From Cricetomys ansorgei (taxonomy: Eukaryota; Chordata; Mammalia; Rodentia; Nesomyidae): a DNA stretch of 64,000 nt. Where the stretch lies: the NCBI GenBank assembly GCA_026225945.1, contig JAMJFZ010001815.1, positions 5,001-69,000 of the forward strand, written 5' to 3'. The notes under the pieces are model-generated. The model made no database searches, was not told the origin of the DNA, and worked only from the letters and a program-made list of their open reading frames with translations. The translations under genes were made by a program, and so were the position numbers. Shown here one piece after another: positions 48,905-60,400 of this stretch; position 1 is the first letter of the stretch, and each line of letters opens with the position of its first letter.

Positions 48905-49110
48905 TCAAAGCCAGCATGATACGGATACGAGGTTGGCTCTCAGTTGATGCAGAAAAAGGAATAATTGTCTGATATCCACTTCCCCATAGAGGAGCCAAGC
49001 CATCTGAAGCCAGCATAGCATGGGTATGAGGTTGGCTCTCCAGGGGTACAGATAACTGTGTAATGGAGACTCACTTCCCTGTAAAGGGGCCAAGCTGGCA
49101 GAAGCAAGCA
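48905..49110 (+). repeat. Two-copy tandem duplication, about 100 bp unit
   Basis: AAGCCAGCATGATACGGATA with AGGTTGGCTCTC at 48908 is repeated in diverged form at 49006, and a third start appears near 49095. Confidence 0.7.
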
Positions 49111-50930
49111 TGATCTAATTCTGGCTCGCTTTCATGGAAAGCACTGCACAGTTGTTTGGGGCGAGGACTTCCACAGTGCAATGAGCATGTTTTGTGCTGA
49201 TATTTGAAAGGTCATTTGCTACAGCTTTCAAGACGTGTCCTGTTGCCTGTCATGACTCCTCCCTCCTCAGGGCTGGAGTAAGCAGTGATGCAGCCTCTTA
49301 CGGAGCAGGCGGTCACTCTGAGCTCCACATCTCCTGTGACTCCTCACTGTCCTGCACCTCTGTCTCCTAACATGCACATCACCTGAATTGTTCCTCGTCA
49401 CAGTACAGCACTCCCCTGACACACAGCCTCCATACAGGGCACTGCTTGCCTCACAGCTCAGCTACAGTCTGAGCCTCGGCTCTCTGGGTCAGCTTTAGTG
49501 ATGCCATGCAGTACCTGGACATTTCCTGTCTCTATTCAAGGGTTCACAGGGTGGGCTTCTGTCACATGTCTTCCTCTGGGCTTCTCAGACATCCCCTGTG
49601 TGTTTCTCCTCATCTCTCTGGCCAGCCCCAGCAGTATAGACAGAGGGGCAGGTCACTGTACGTCAGTCAGAGCCTCTCTGAAGATGGGAGAGTGTCATTA
49701 CTCATGAGGATGCGGGCCTGTGTGGGAGGCAGGAGGGAGGAAATGGATGCTCACCGGCCACCATCAGCCCCAGAGGGCCTCTGCTTCCTGCACTTACACC
49801 ATACCAACATGCACATCTACCCAAGCATTTCTGTATGTGCCTCATTCAAGGCTCAACAAGATGCTGAAAAATTTCAAAGTGTACACAGCACACGAGTGGC
49901 AAAGGCCAGTGGCTTTTGGGGGTACCTGTGGGGCCACAATTTGAGTGAAGAGCAAAGAGGTCTGCCAGAAACTATAGTAAAAGAGTAAATTATTCCCAAA
50001 TGAACCACACATTCCATGATGATCCGGCTCAGCCCCAGGGGAGGATTTGGATAGGGTTGAGTTTATAGATGATTTTCTTTTTTTTTCTTAAAAATAAAAA
50101 ATTATCAATAATGCAAACATATGGTGTTATACATCATATAAACAGCACTGTCTGCGTTTGATTGCACAGATCACCAGGAAATCTGAAATTTCAACAGTGG
50201 GAACTGAAGGTCTTCTACGTGTCCCTCACTATATGACAGACAGCCTTTCTGTGAGCACTTTGACTCATGGAGAATCACTTGGTGGGTGATCACAAAGTCA
50301 GAAGAAAAGAGGGAGGTAGTCTTAAAAGGTGGGGTGATTCAGACCCCCGGGTGGGGAGTAGGGTGAGTCCGTAGGGAATCGGAGACCTCGGCCATGCTCA
50401 TCACCTGGATGCCTGTTCAGAATGAGGACATGAACCCTGCTGTGGAAGGCAGGGGGCAGGAGGAGATCTGTATGGCAGGAACTGGCAAGGGTCGGGGGGT
50501 GGGGTGGGGGGGGGAGCAGGATCTTCCGGATGCTGATCAATGGTGGATCTTGAGTCTGGTTAGCCTCTGGCTGGGTCAGCGCCTCACTCACTGTTTGCAA
50601 CCTTTCCTTCTTTCTTTTGGAAAAGAGTGGCAGAGCCCTGATTAGACAATGAGGCTCTTAGGTAGCCATATTCCTTGGTCCCCTCCTCTTCCACGGGCCT
50701 ATGTAGGCAAACCATTGCACTGACACATTCGCAGGGCTTGCTCCCCAGAGGGCTTCCTGGTGCTTGTCTGGGGACTGGCTCAGGTGGCAGGATGTATGAA
50801 GTGGGCTCCCTCCATTTGGTGTGCAGGGCCCTCCTTGGCCTCACAGAACAGTTGCCTGTGTATAGAGGTGGAGGCCAGATAGGAATTGGCCTGGTGAGCC
50901 TCAGTTCCTGCCCTGCCTCCTTCCTTTTAT
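49111..50930. other. Intergenic, no gene recognised
   Basis: Part of the spacer between the Lcn1 arms. ORFs at 49506-49988 (plus) and 50584-51054 (minus) are long enough to notice but have no signal peptide, domain or splice support. A G-rich tract lies at 50494-50514. Confidence 0.45.
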
Positions 50931-51154
50931 TTTTCTCTCTCCTTACTTGTGGGGATTTCAGTGTCTCTCTGGTTATAGCACTTGGGGGGGGGGGGTGCTT
51001 ATTATGCTGGAACTCCAGGAAACCAAGGAAGGAAAGAACAGTGCGTGTTTCCAAGTAAGGTCACTCCCTTTCCACTCGTTTGTGGTTGACCAAAGGGTCC
51101 CCACGACCCCACTGGGGATTCTGTATAAGGTGTCCTGCTGTAAAAGTTTATTTT

Positions 51155-51455
51155 TAGTTATGCTTGAAATTGTTTTATGCACTGTTGGGTGAGGGACTAC
51201 CCTAGGTCTTGGCATTTTGTATTGTCTGCAGGTGTTGGACTTCTGTGGGGGGTGTTTGATTGCTTATGATCTGTACCTAAGGAGTGCTGAATCAATAAAA
51301 ATACCAGAGCTCAGATGCTCAGGGTTCCACTGTCCAGTAGGGCACTGGCCATGATGGTGATTCCATCTGCTGATGTCTGGCAGGGATTCGATCTATGAGG
51401 GTACCTCCCTGTCTTCTTTGCTGAGCCCCCTCAGCAGCGTACAACAACAGTGTCC
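51155..51455 (+). repeat. Direct repeat, copy 1 (LTR-like)
   Basis: CTGTTGGGTGAGGG, GGTGTTTGATTGCTTATGATCTG, AATCAATAAAAATACCAGAGC and TGGCACTGGCCATGATGGTG-like blocks recur in order at 52470-52770. The AATAAA after a TATA-poor start suggests an LTR. Confidence 0.65.
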
Positions 51456-52464
51456 AGCCTTCTGGAACAGAGTGTTGAGTGGCTACAAGGTCCCAGCATG
51501 AGGTATCCAGGATGAGGCTGGCACAGCTTCTCTCAGACCACATCCGTGGACAGTACTTGGCTCCTGGGTGAAGGAACCTCCAGGCATGTTCCCATTTGTG
51601 TGACATTTACAATGACATGGCACAAGCCATTTTATAAAGTTGCCTGTGTTCAGATAAGCCATAGTCTGGGAGGAACTGGAGGATAAAGAGCCGGAAAGCA
51701 AACACAGCCTTTCCCTGGACATGACTCCTTCTGCACATAGTATGCTCTGTCCTCTGGGTCCTACCCTCAGCTTCAGAGCCAAGCCCAGATCCCATCCCCT
51801 CAGCCACCTGTAACTCGGTCCAGTGAAGTCCAGACAGCATTTACTGAGCCTCAGCCTGGAAAGATGAGAGGCCTAGATGCTGTCCCTGACCTGCCCACAC
51901 GGAGGTGCCTCTTGGGACAGGGAACAAGACCTGCGATGGGGATGGGGAGTGGGTAGGGATTGTGTAGAACTGGTCCTGGCTCTAAGTTCCCTGAAGACTA
52001 GGCAGCCAGGTCCTTCCTGACTCAGGGAAGTGGTTGTGCTGGACAACGTGTTGGGGATGGCAGAGAGCTGCAGAAAGCACTGGAGAGATACTCAGAGTCG
52101 ACATGACTATCCCATATGCTCTTAGGACCCCGAACTCCTCTGGGAACAGATAGGAAACAGAACACCTGGTAGACACACTGACACAGACTACCTAGTGGAG
52201 TGTAGGAGCTCAGTGGACTTTGGGAAGTAGAGTGAGACAGCTGCTCATGTTCAGCTTGCCCTCGGCCCTGTGTGCCAACCGCAGAACTAAGAACAGACTT
52301 CAGCTAGGTCCCTACCACTAGAGGCTTCTTGAGGAGAATTGTGTCTGAGAAGGAGGACAAGGTCTCTACCCTAGGACCAGTATGACTTGTCTCACCAATT
52401 TAAGATTTCTTGTTTAAAGCCTGCCCTGTCAGCCATGTGATTGTGGAGGAGGGGTTGTAGAAGT

Positions 52465-52770
52465 GTGTTTTAGTTGTGTTTAAAATATTTTTCTGTGACC
52501 TGTTGGGTGAGGGTCTGCCTAGGTCTGTGTTTTATATGGTCTGCAGGTGTAGATTTCTGTGGGGGATGTTTGATTGCTTATGATCTGCACCTGAGGAGTG
52601 CTGGATCTATAAAAACACCAGAGCTGAGACTGTCAGGGTTCCACTCTGAGTATGGCACTGGCCATGATGGTGGTTCCCTCTGCTGAGGTCTGGCAGGGTT
52701 TGCAGTTATGAAATATGCCTCCTTATCCTGTTTGCTGAGCTGCCACAGTGGTGTACTACTACAGGGGTTG
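52465..52770 (+). repeat. Direct repeat, copy 2 (LTR-like)
   Basis: Same order of blocks as at 51155-51455 (CTGTTGGGTGAGGG, TGTTTGATTGCTTATGATC, CACTGGCCATGATGGTG). The two copies bracket about 1 kb with no ORF of note, so they could be the LTRs of one small element or a local duplication. Confidence 0.65.
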
Positions 52771-52872
52771 TGGGGAGACTCTGCCCACAGTCCCCTCACA
52801 ATGAGTCTCTAATCTTCTGCTGCCTTCTGTTGCTTTGGGACATAAGCTTTTCAAAAGCCATTAAACACAACA

Positions 52873-53110
52873 TATGGAGGGGCTAGAGAGAGGGTTCAGC
52901 AGTTAAGAGCACTTATTGCTGTTTCAAAGGACCCGGGTTTGATTCCCAGTATCCACACAGCAGTTCACAACTATCTGTAACACCAGTTCCAGGGGATCTG
53001 ACCCCTATTCAGACCTCTTTAGGCACTGGGCATGCATGTGCCTTCACATACACACAAGCAAGCAAACACTCATACACATATGATAAAAATAAATGAATTT
53101 TTAAAAAAAG
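52873..53110 (+). mobile_element. B2 SINE, nearly full length
   Basis: GGGGCTAGAGAGAGGGTTCA head, GACCCGGGTTTGATTCCCAG B box, CAGTTCCAGGGGATCTGAC and an AATAAATGAATTTTTAAAAAAA tail. Confidence 0.95.
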
Positions 53111-54180
53111 CTTAGAATTCCAACAAACAGGATAATGTGGGCAGACAAACATCATCTCTACTTATTTACCTATCCTGGCTGGCCACTTTGAAACTCCTTC
53201 TGCCTCATGACCACCATTCCTGGGTTCTTACTTTCTATGGAACTGACACCACACTGTTTCCTGTAAGTAGAACAGAATTGCTTCAGCCTTTGCTCTGACA
53301 TGGGGTTCAAAATCATTTCTCATCATTTATTGTGAGGATGAGGGGAGCACGCAGCTTCTAGCAAAGATGTTCTTGTAAGTTCTGCCGGTAAGTAAGAAAT
53401 GTGACCACTCTATTTCATGACATACCATCAGTCTGAGACTGAACAGTGAGGTCCTGCTGCGGTCCGAGGCCCAGCATCGTTAGGACAGGATACCAGGTGT
53501 CCCGGTGCAAAGCATGTTGGCAATGCTCCTGAAAGCTGAGACTACATGGTCAAGATAGGTAATCTAACTGTAATCTGATGTGGTGGTTAATTTCAAGGTC
53601 CCTGTTACCTACAAACCAACACCACAGAGACAGATGGCTGTGGCAAATTCCACAAAAATCACGTGAGAAGTGGACTCCTTGCCTGTGCATGGAAGGCTCC
53701 CACGGCAGCAGTCGGAGTCTGTAGGAGATGCAGGACCTGGACTCAGCCTATATCCTCACCACAGCAAGTTCACAGATGAGGACCCTTGGGTCACCTCATT
53801 TTGTTAACAGGGGTTATGCTGTGTCTGCCTCAGGGCTCTGATGGGGTGCTTGTATTATGTGCCAATTTATGGTGACCTTGGGCATCTCTTCACTAGGCAC
53901 TGTACTCTGGGCATCCTCTCCAGCCCTCTCCTCTCCTCTCACTCACCTTCTGACAGATTTTCTTCCCTTCCTCCCACTTGTCTTGCTTTTTTCCAAATCA
54001 TCTGTAGAAAACTCTTCGTGCACTCTGCCGAGCACCCTGCCACAGACTGGCATGTCGCAGTCTCCCACTGTGTTGTGACTAGTCAGTTCACCCCAGGGAT
54101 ACATCAGGAAGAGCTGCCACTCCCCTTCTGCAGTCAGGGAGCCCACCTCTTACTCCTCAAGAGACAGATACTCCTACTGT
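53111..54180. other. Intergenic, no gene recognised
   Basis: A 124-codon plus-strand frame at 53841-54215 runs into the LTR-like unit and has no domain, start context or splice support. Confidence 0.45.
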
Positions 54181-54182
54181 GC

Positions 54183-56205
54183 TGGGTAGCTTTACGTCAA
54201 CTTAACACAAGCTGAGAGGAGGGGACCCCGATTGAGAAAATGCCTCAATAAGATCAGCTGTAGGCAAACCTGTAGGACATTTTCTTAATTAGTGACCAAT
54301 GGGGAAGCACCCAGCCCATTGTGGGTGGGGCAATCCCTGGGCTGGAGGTCCTGGGTCATATAAGAAAACAAGACTGGGGAGGTACCATGATCACAAAGGT
54401 GCCTTTCCCAGGGTGAGGCTTATTCATTGCTCTTCTGTGCAGACCCCTCTGATTTCCCCAAATGTGGGAAACTCAGCTGCATAATTTGTGGTAGTGAAGG
54501 ACTGCATTCGTGCTTTCGTCTGGAAAAAGGGAAAGAAAAAAAGAAAACAGGCTCATTAAACCATGTGGAATAAGCCAGTAAGCAGCATTCCTTCATGGCC
54601 TCTGCATCAGCCCCTGCCTCCAGGTTTCTGCCTTGGCTTCCTTTGATGATGTAGAATTGTAGGCCAAATAAATCCTTTTACCCCAAATTGCTTTTGGTCA
54701 TGATATTTCATCACAGCAATAGGAACCCTAACTAAGACAGAAACTGGTACCAGGATTGTAAGGTGTTGCTGTGACAGATCTGACCACATGTTTTTGGGAG
54801 CACTGTGGAAAGACTTTGGAACGTTGGGCTAGAAAAACCATTGAGTGTTCAAACCTTACTGAGCTGTTCTGTGAACGTGTGGAAGATAAGAATGTTAAGA
54901 ACAGTACATATGTTAGAGGCCTGGCTTGTGAAGTTTCAGGGGGAAGCAAAGAGTATACCAGACCATTTGTGTGAAGAATATGTGGTATCTGGTCAGTTGA
55001 GTTGAAAAATTAGCAATGACTGAGAAGAGAGCAGCATCGTTGAGGTAAAGTCTTCTGGGAAGTGTTTCCTTGGGGTCAGCACACAGAAATTGTGTTCCAG
55101 AGGCTGCCCAGGTTGTTCCTTATGCTGGCAGTCAAACTTGGTAGTGTCAGAGTCACCAAGGTTATACTGGTTTTCAAAGCACGAAGGGGTCATGGAAAGC
55201 AGCTGAGGTCTGACACTATTTGGCAGGGATGAAATCCCTGAGGAGAGACTATTAGTGGAAGTGCAGCCCAGTTGAAGCAAGAGACACCAGCATTTTGGAA
55301 ATGCTAGTACTGTGAGATGACCACAAAGAACAGCAGCAGCAGTAGAGTGGAACCAACTGGAGCCTAGAAGACAAGCTGTGTGTGCTGCAAAGGATGGAGC
55401 CAAAGAAGTGACCCACGCCCTTTGGAGGAGCCCAAAAGATCATAAGTGAATTCCAGACATTGAGCATTGAGTTGTTTACACAACTGGAGTTTGGTTTGAC
55501 TTTGTTCTGTAACTGTACCCTGGTTCTACCCTCTTGAAGTAAGAGTTTAACTTAAGTTTTATTTTATAGGAGCCCACAGTGGTTTACTTTAAATTTTAAA
55601 AGAGACTTTGGCTTTGGATATTTTTTAAAGAGACTGGATTTTAAAGTGTTTGACTTTGTAAATATTGGGACTTTTGAAGTCAATAGTAAGTTTTATATTG
55701 CTATGTTTGCATTAATGTGTGATCTTGGGGATGAACAAGATGGAAAAGGTTGTGGCTTAACAGTGATGTGTTTGTGTATTAAGTTTACAAGGAATCAGTT
55801 GTGCTGGCTAATTTTATGTCAACTTGATACAAACTAGAGTCATTAAGAGACAAGTGAACCTCAACTGAGAAAATGCCTCCCTAAGGTTGGGGGGGTAGGC
55901 AAGCCTGTAGGATATACCTAAATTAGTGATTGATGGGGAAGTGCCCAGCCGAGAGTGGATGAGGCCACTACTGGGATAGATGTCCAGGGTTCTGTAACAA
56001 AGCAGCTGAGCGAGCCATGAGGAACAAGCCAGTAAGCAGCAAACCTCCATGGCCTCTGCATCAGCTCCTCTCTATGCTGTCCTGCCGTTATAGTTCCAGT
56101 CCTGACTTCCTTCAGTGATGCGGAAGTCTAAGTCAAATAAACCCTTTCCTCTCCAACTTGCTGTTGGTTATGAGTTTCATCATAGAACTAGGCACCCTAA
56201 CAAGG
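54183..56205 (+). mobile_element. Non-autonomous LTR-element-like unit (LTR - internal - LTR)
   Basis: A 5' end copy (54183-54740, GTCAACTTAACACAAGCTGA to GGAACCCTAACTAAGACAG) and a 3' copy (55800-56205, GTCAACTTGATACAAACTAG to CACCCTAACAAGGACA) flank about 1 kb of internal sequence that begins AACTGGTACCAGGATTGTA. No gag or pol frame is present. Both ends carry AAATAAA(C/T)CC signals. The 5' copy has extra bases near 54440-54560. Confidence 0.6.
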
Positions 56206-56364
56206 ACACCTGCCATCTGGGACTAGAGGCCAAGTGCTATGGCCTCACCTTTTGACAGCAGCAATTCTATTTTTTTTTAACTAACTTTTTTGTTTATGTG
56301 TCTCTGCATGAGGCTCGGTAAGTTGAAAGGAACCATGTGCATGGCAGAGCCTGTGGACACAGGA

Positions 56365-56640
56365 ACAGGGTGTCAGCCTGAAACTGGAGGTAGTTGGGAG
56401 GCACAATGTGGGTACAGGGCACTGAGCCCAGGTTCTCTGCAAGAGCTGAGGACCTGAACTGATGGACCAGCCATCCCGTCTCAGCCTGTGATTCTGTCCC
56501 ATTGCTGATTGTGTGGACACGCGTGCCAGGGTATTATGTGCTCACACAGGTCTTCTTGCTTGCTTTCTATGTCTGACCATCATCACTCTGCACATGAGCA
56601 GGGGCTAGTGCACCCTTGCTGAGAAGGGGACACAGCTTTT
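56365..56640. repeat. Diverged continuation of inverted repeat, right inner flank
   Basis: Inverted counterpart of 43467-43735, with the same B2-type SINE (complement at 56365-56490). Confidence 0.75.
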
Positions 56641-56964
56641 GTTATTTAGTTTTTTTTTTCTCATATAACTTTTAGAATACATCCCATCCCCCCCACCTCT
56701 ATCCCATCCTCTCCAATCTCCCCCAAAAGTACTCCTGTCACCCACTAATGTCCCCCTTCTCCCCAGAAAAGAACTATTCCCCAGGGTTACAGCAAAACCA
56801 GGGCACGGCATAGCAGGATGGAATGAGGCCAGGCACCAATCCCTACATCAAGAGTCTCAGACATCGGTAAAATTATCAGAGACAAGCCCAGTATACCCTG
56901 TCAGAGTTTTTCAAGGACACATGTGTGATATTTTTACGGGATTCTACAGGGTCCAGGACACATA
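56640..56964 (-). mobile_element. Repeat insertion at the inner edge of the right arm (L1 3'-end-like)
   Basis: About 320 bp absent from the left copy. Read on the minus strand it ends in a G-rich segment and an A-rich tail (TATATGAGAAAAAAAAAA), as in old rodent L1 3' ends, and GTGTCC occurs at both junctions as a possible target duplication. Confidence 0.5.
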
Positions 56965-57404
56965 TTCTTTCAGCAGGCAGCAGGCTCCCACTTTTCACTT
57001 CTTCCAAGATGAATCTAGTTTTAGTGAGCTGCCCTGGGATTGATATGGATCCGTGAGCCTGGAGCACAGGACTCTCTGGCTTCTGTGACCTCCTCTGTGT
57101 CAATGAGCATGTCAGCCAGCTGGATGGCCACACAGTGTGCGCAGGAGGGGTCACTGCTGCTGTATGTACCCCCACAGTCTCCTGACATGGGAGGCTGCAC
57201 CTCTAACTCAGACACACTTTCTTGCCAGGGGAAATCTGCAAATCGGCTCTGTCCCATCATCCTCTGGGCTATGAGTGTTCTCAAACAATTCCCAACAATG
57301 ATGACATTTTATCTGCTCCACTGCAGAGCTGGCCAAGGTGAATGGCCAGGAAGGGACTAGTCAGTCCTCCTTGCCAAGTTCCCTGGGGACCCTGGGCTGA
57401 GCAG

Positions 57405-57410
57405 TATAAA
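57405..57410 (+). promoter_or_regulatory. TATA box, right Lcn1
   Basis: TATAAA followed by GGGCACC, 79 bp before the ATG; identical context in the left copy and a similar one in the OBP2-like gene. Confidence 0.8.
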
Positions 57411-57488
57411 GGGCACCTGAGTGAGGCCCCAGAACAGCCACTCAGCCTGTCAAGTGACCTGCTAGACACCTGTGAGCAGACTCCGGAG

Positions 57489-60400
57489 ATGAAGGCCCTG
57501 CTCCTGAGCTTTGGCTTCGGCCTCATTGCTGCCCTGCAGGCCCAGGCCTACCCTGCCGTGGGGGAGAATCAAGATGTGAGGCTGACATGGCCAGGGGCTT
57601 CAAGGGAGGTTGTGGCAGAGCGGGATGGGACTGAGGTTGCTGACTGGAAGCCCCATTTCTCCTCCTCCTCCTCCTCCTCCTCCTTCTCCTCCTCCTCCTC
57701 CTCCTTCTCCTCCTCGTCCTCCTCCTCCATAGGAGACACTCCTTCAGTTAACAGTCAGGTCCTAAAAGCACGGCACAAGGGAATGTCTGACAATACAATG
57801 TGCCTGTCAGATGGTCTGGGGTAGGAAGCATGTAGGAGGTGCGGGCCCGGAACTCTTCACTGTCCCTGGGGTGCAGTGGCTTGTGGGCCTGGTTTTTCAG
57901 GGAAGCACAGAGGCCATACCTGTGTGGGCCTGGAGGTATTGGGTGACTTGAGCCTGGAGTGGATGCCTGAGGAATGTTCCAGGTGCCCAGGCCTAGATGG
58001 CAGAAGTAGAGTGTGGGGCTATGGAGCAGAAGACAGGGAAGCCTTTGGGATCCACCTGAGCCCTAATGGGCAGCTGCCTTCTCCAGGTGTCAGGAACATG
58101 GTATTTGAAAGCTACAGCATCTGACAAGGAGATTCCTGAGAGGCTTGGATCCGTGTCTGTGACTCCCATGACCATCAAGACCCTGGAAGGGGGCAACCTG
58201 CAATTCAAGTTCACTGTCCTGTGAGTGTCTGCCAGCTGACCTTTGCTTCCTCCACTCAGGAGAGCTGGGAGCTGAGTGCAGTGGACAGACTGAGTTGGGG
58301 GCCTTAATCGACTCTTGGGACACCCAGTAGTAGGTACTTTGGGGTCAACAGGACCACTGAGGGTGCCATAGCTTAGAGAGGATCCCGGGATGGTAAGTGG
58401 TCCAGTAAATCTATCTCAACTGCAAGGGGCACCCACTTTCTATTCTGATGGGACATCCTCTGTCAGTGACCCAGGGCCTTACACAAGGATTTTGTCTCAG
58501 ACCAAAAGATAGCACACAGTCTGGGACTGTTCACCCTCCATGTAAATATCTGCTTGGGAGAGAGGCAGAGGCCAGGATTTCAGAATGACCGAGAGCCCAA
58601 TGTGTGCAGGACCCCAGGGAGAAAGCTAACCAGGCTCTGCCTATTCACAGCTGTGCGGTCTATCACCTGTGTGGCCACTCACTGTGTGGCCTCTCCTCTG
58701 GGTAGACTCTCACCCGTGTGGTCTCTCACCTGCAGGATCTCCCTTCTGTGTAGCTCCTACCTTCGGGTCTTCTCTCACATCGTGGCTCCTGTCACCTTAG
58801 TGGCCCCTGAACAACATGACAGTGTCTATGTTGTCTTCATGGGATCTGGCATTTGGGCAGCCTGGGAGCTGGCAGTTACCCCAGGATTGGCCCTTTTTTC
58901 TTTACCCCAACCCCACTCACCGAAGATTTCCTCATTTGGCCAGGTGACAGTGATGGTGGGGCTGGCCCCTAAATATCTCTAGAGACAGAGGGTCAGCCAC
59001 AGGAGACACAGAGCATGGAAGTTAGGCAGGGAGGCAGACCATGTCTACTGGCCAAGTAGCCCAGGATCCCCAAAGGAGCCAGCAAGAGGCTGTCGGGGTG
59101 CAGCCAGCAGGTGGCATGACACAGAACTGGGGCCACTGTGGGAGCCAGGAGACTGGAGGAAGTGACTCAGGAGGCCTGCTGGTGACATAAATAGCATGAC
59201 TAGGACACAGTGAAGCCTGCACTACCTCGGCCACCTCAGAACCAGGGGGCTGCAGGCCATGTTGTGGGTGCTGCCAACAGGGGAGGTGGAGCTGGGCAGT
59301 GCTTCTCACAGACCTTCTGTCTTCCAGGATTGAAGGACGGTGCAAGGAGATAAACACTGTCCTAGAGGAGACAGACCAACCTGGCAAATACACAGCCTGT
59401 GAGTCCCTGAGCCTGTGAGGGCTGTGCCTAATCTCCCCTGATACGTTTGAGGCCAGTGTGGCTATCCCAGGGTGCACCATGTCCAGAGAACCTTCTCTTC
59501 CTTGTAACACTGTTAATACGCACGATCACTCCCATGAGGCAGTTTTCCTTCCAGGTGGGAGCAGCTGGCACCAGACACCGCCACAGCTGTGGTAGATTCA
59601 CCCTGAAGACATTGACTGCTGCTTAGTTAGGGTGGCCATTGTTGCGATGCAACACCGCGAGGAAAAGCTAGTGCTGACAGGGCTGGTTTTGTCCTTGCTC
59701 CCACATCGTGTTCATCATCTAAGGAAGTGAGGAGCGGAACTCAAGCAGGGCAGGAGATGGGAGTAGAGGCAGAGGCCACAGAGGAGTGCTGCTTACTGGC
59801 TTCTCCCCATGGCTCGCTCAGCCTGCTCCCTTCTAGAGGTGGCCCCACTCACAATGGCTGGCCCCTCCCCGTCGATCACTAATTTAGAACATTTCTTAGA
59901 AGCTTGCCTACAGCCTGGTCTTGTGGAAGCACTTTTCTAATTGGACTTTCCTCCTCGCCGATGATGCTAGCTTGTGTCAAGTAGACATAAAACTATCCGA
60001 TACAACTGCCCAGAGGTGTCCCATTGGCAGTGCACGAGCTCATGATGGGAGTCAGGAGAGGGCTGTATCTGGCTCCAGAAGGAGACCCTCCTGTGAGACA
60101 AACAGGTTTGGAACATGGCCATCTCCCATGTGTGGTCCCATGGAAATGGAAGGTCCTTGTACCAGAGGCTCCGGGAAGATGGAGAACTTGGGTCAGGAAG
60201 CTCTCAGCAACTTGGAGGGAGTCAGAGTCGCGAGGTGCCTTGCTGCGTGATAGGCTGTCCATGGATCCTTGTTGAAGGGTCCAGAGGCTTATTCAGGATG
60301 TGTGTCACTCTACCTCTGCAGATGGGGGCAAACAGGTGGTCTACATCATACCATCTGAGGTGGAGGACCACTACATCCTCTTCTGTGAGACCAACATGCA

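Noticed and set aside
50584..51054. 156-codon minus-strand frame in the spacer
   Set aside because: No family motif, signal peptide or splice support; it overlaps a G-rich tract and a plus-strand frame of similar length.
57342..57824. 160-codon open frame with a long serine run (mirror at 42607-43089)
   Set aside because: It runs through the promoter, Lcn1 exon 1 and past a perfect GT donor at 57576 into a (CCT)n tract; only 57489-57575 is coding.
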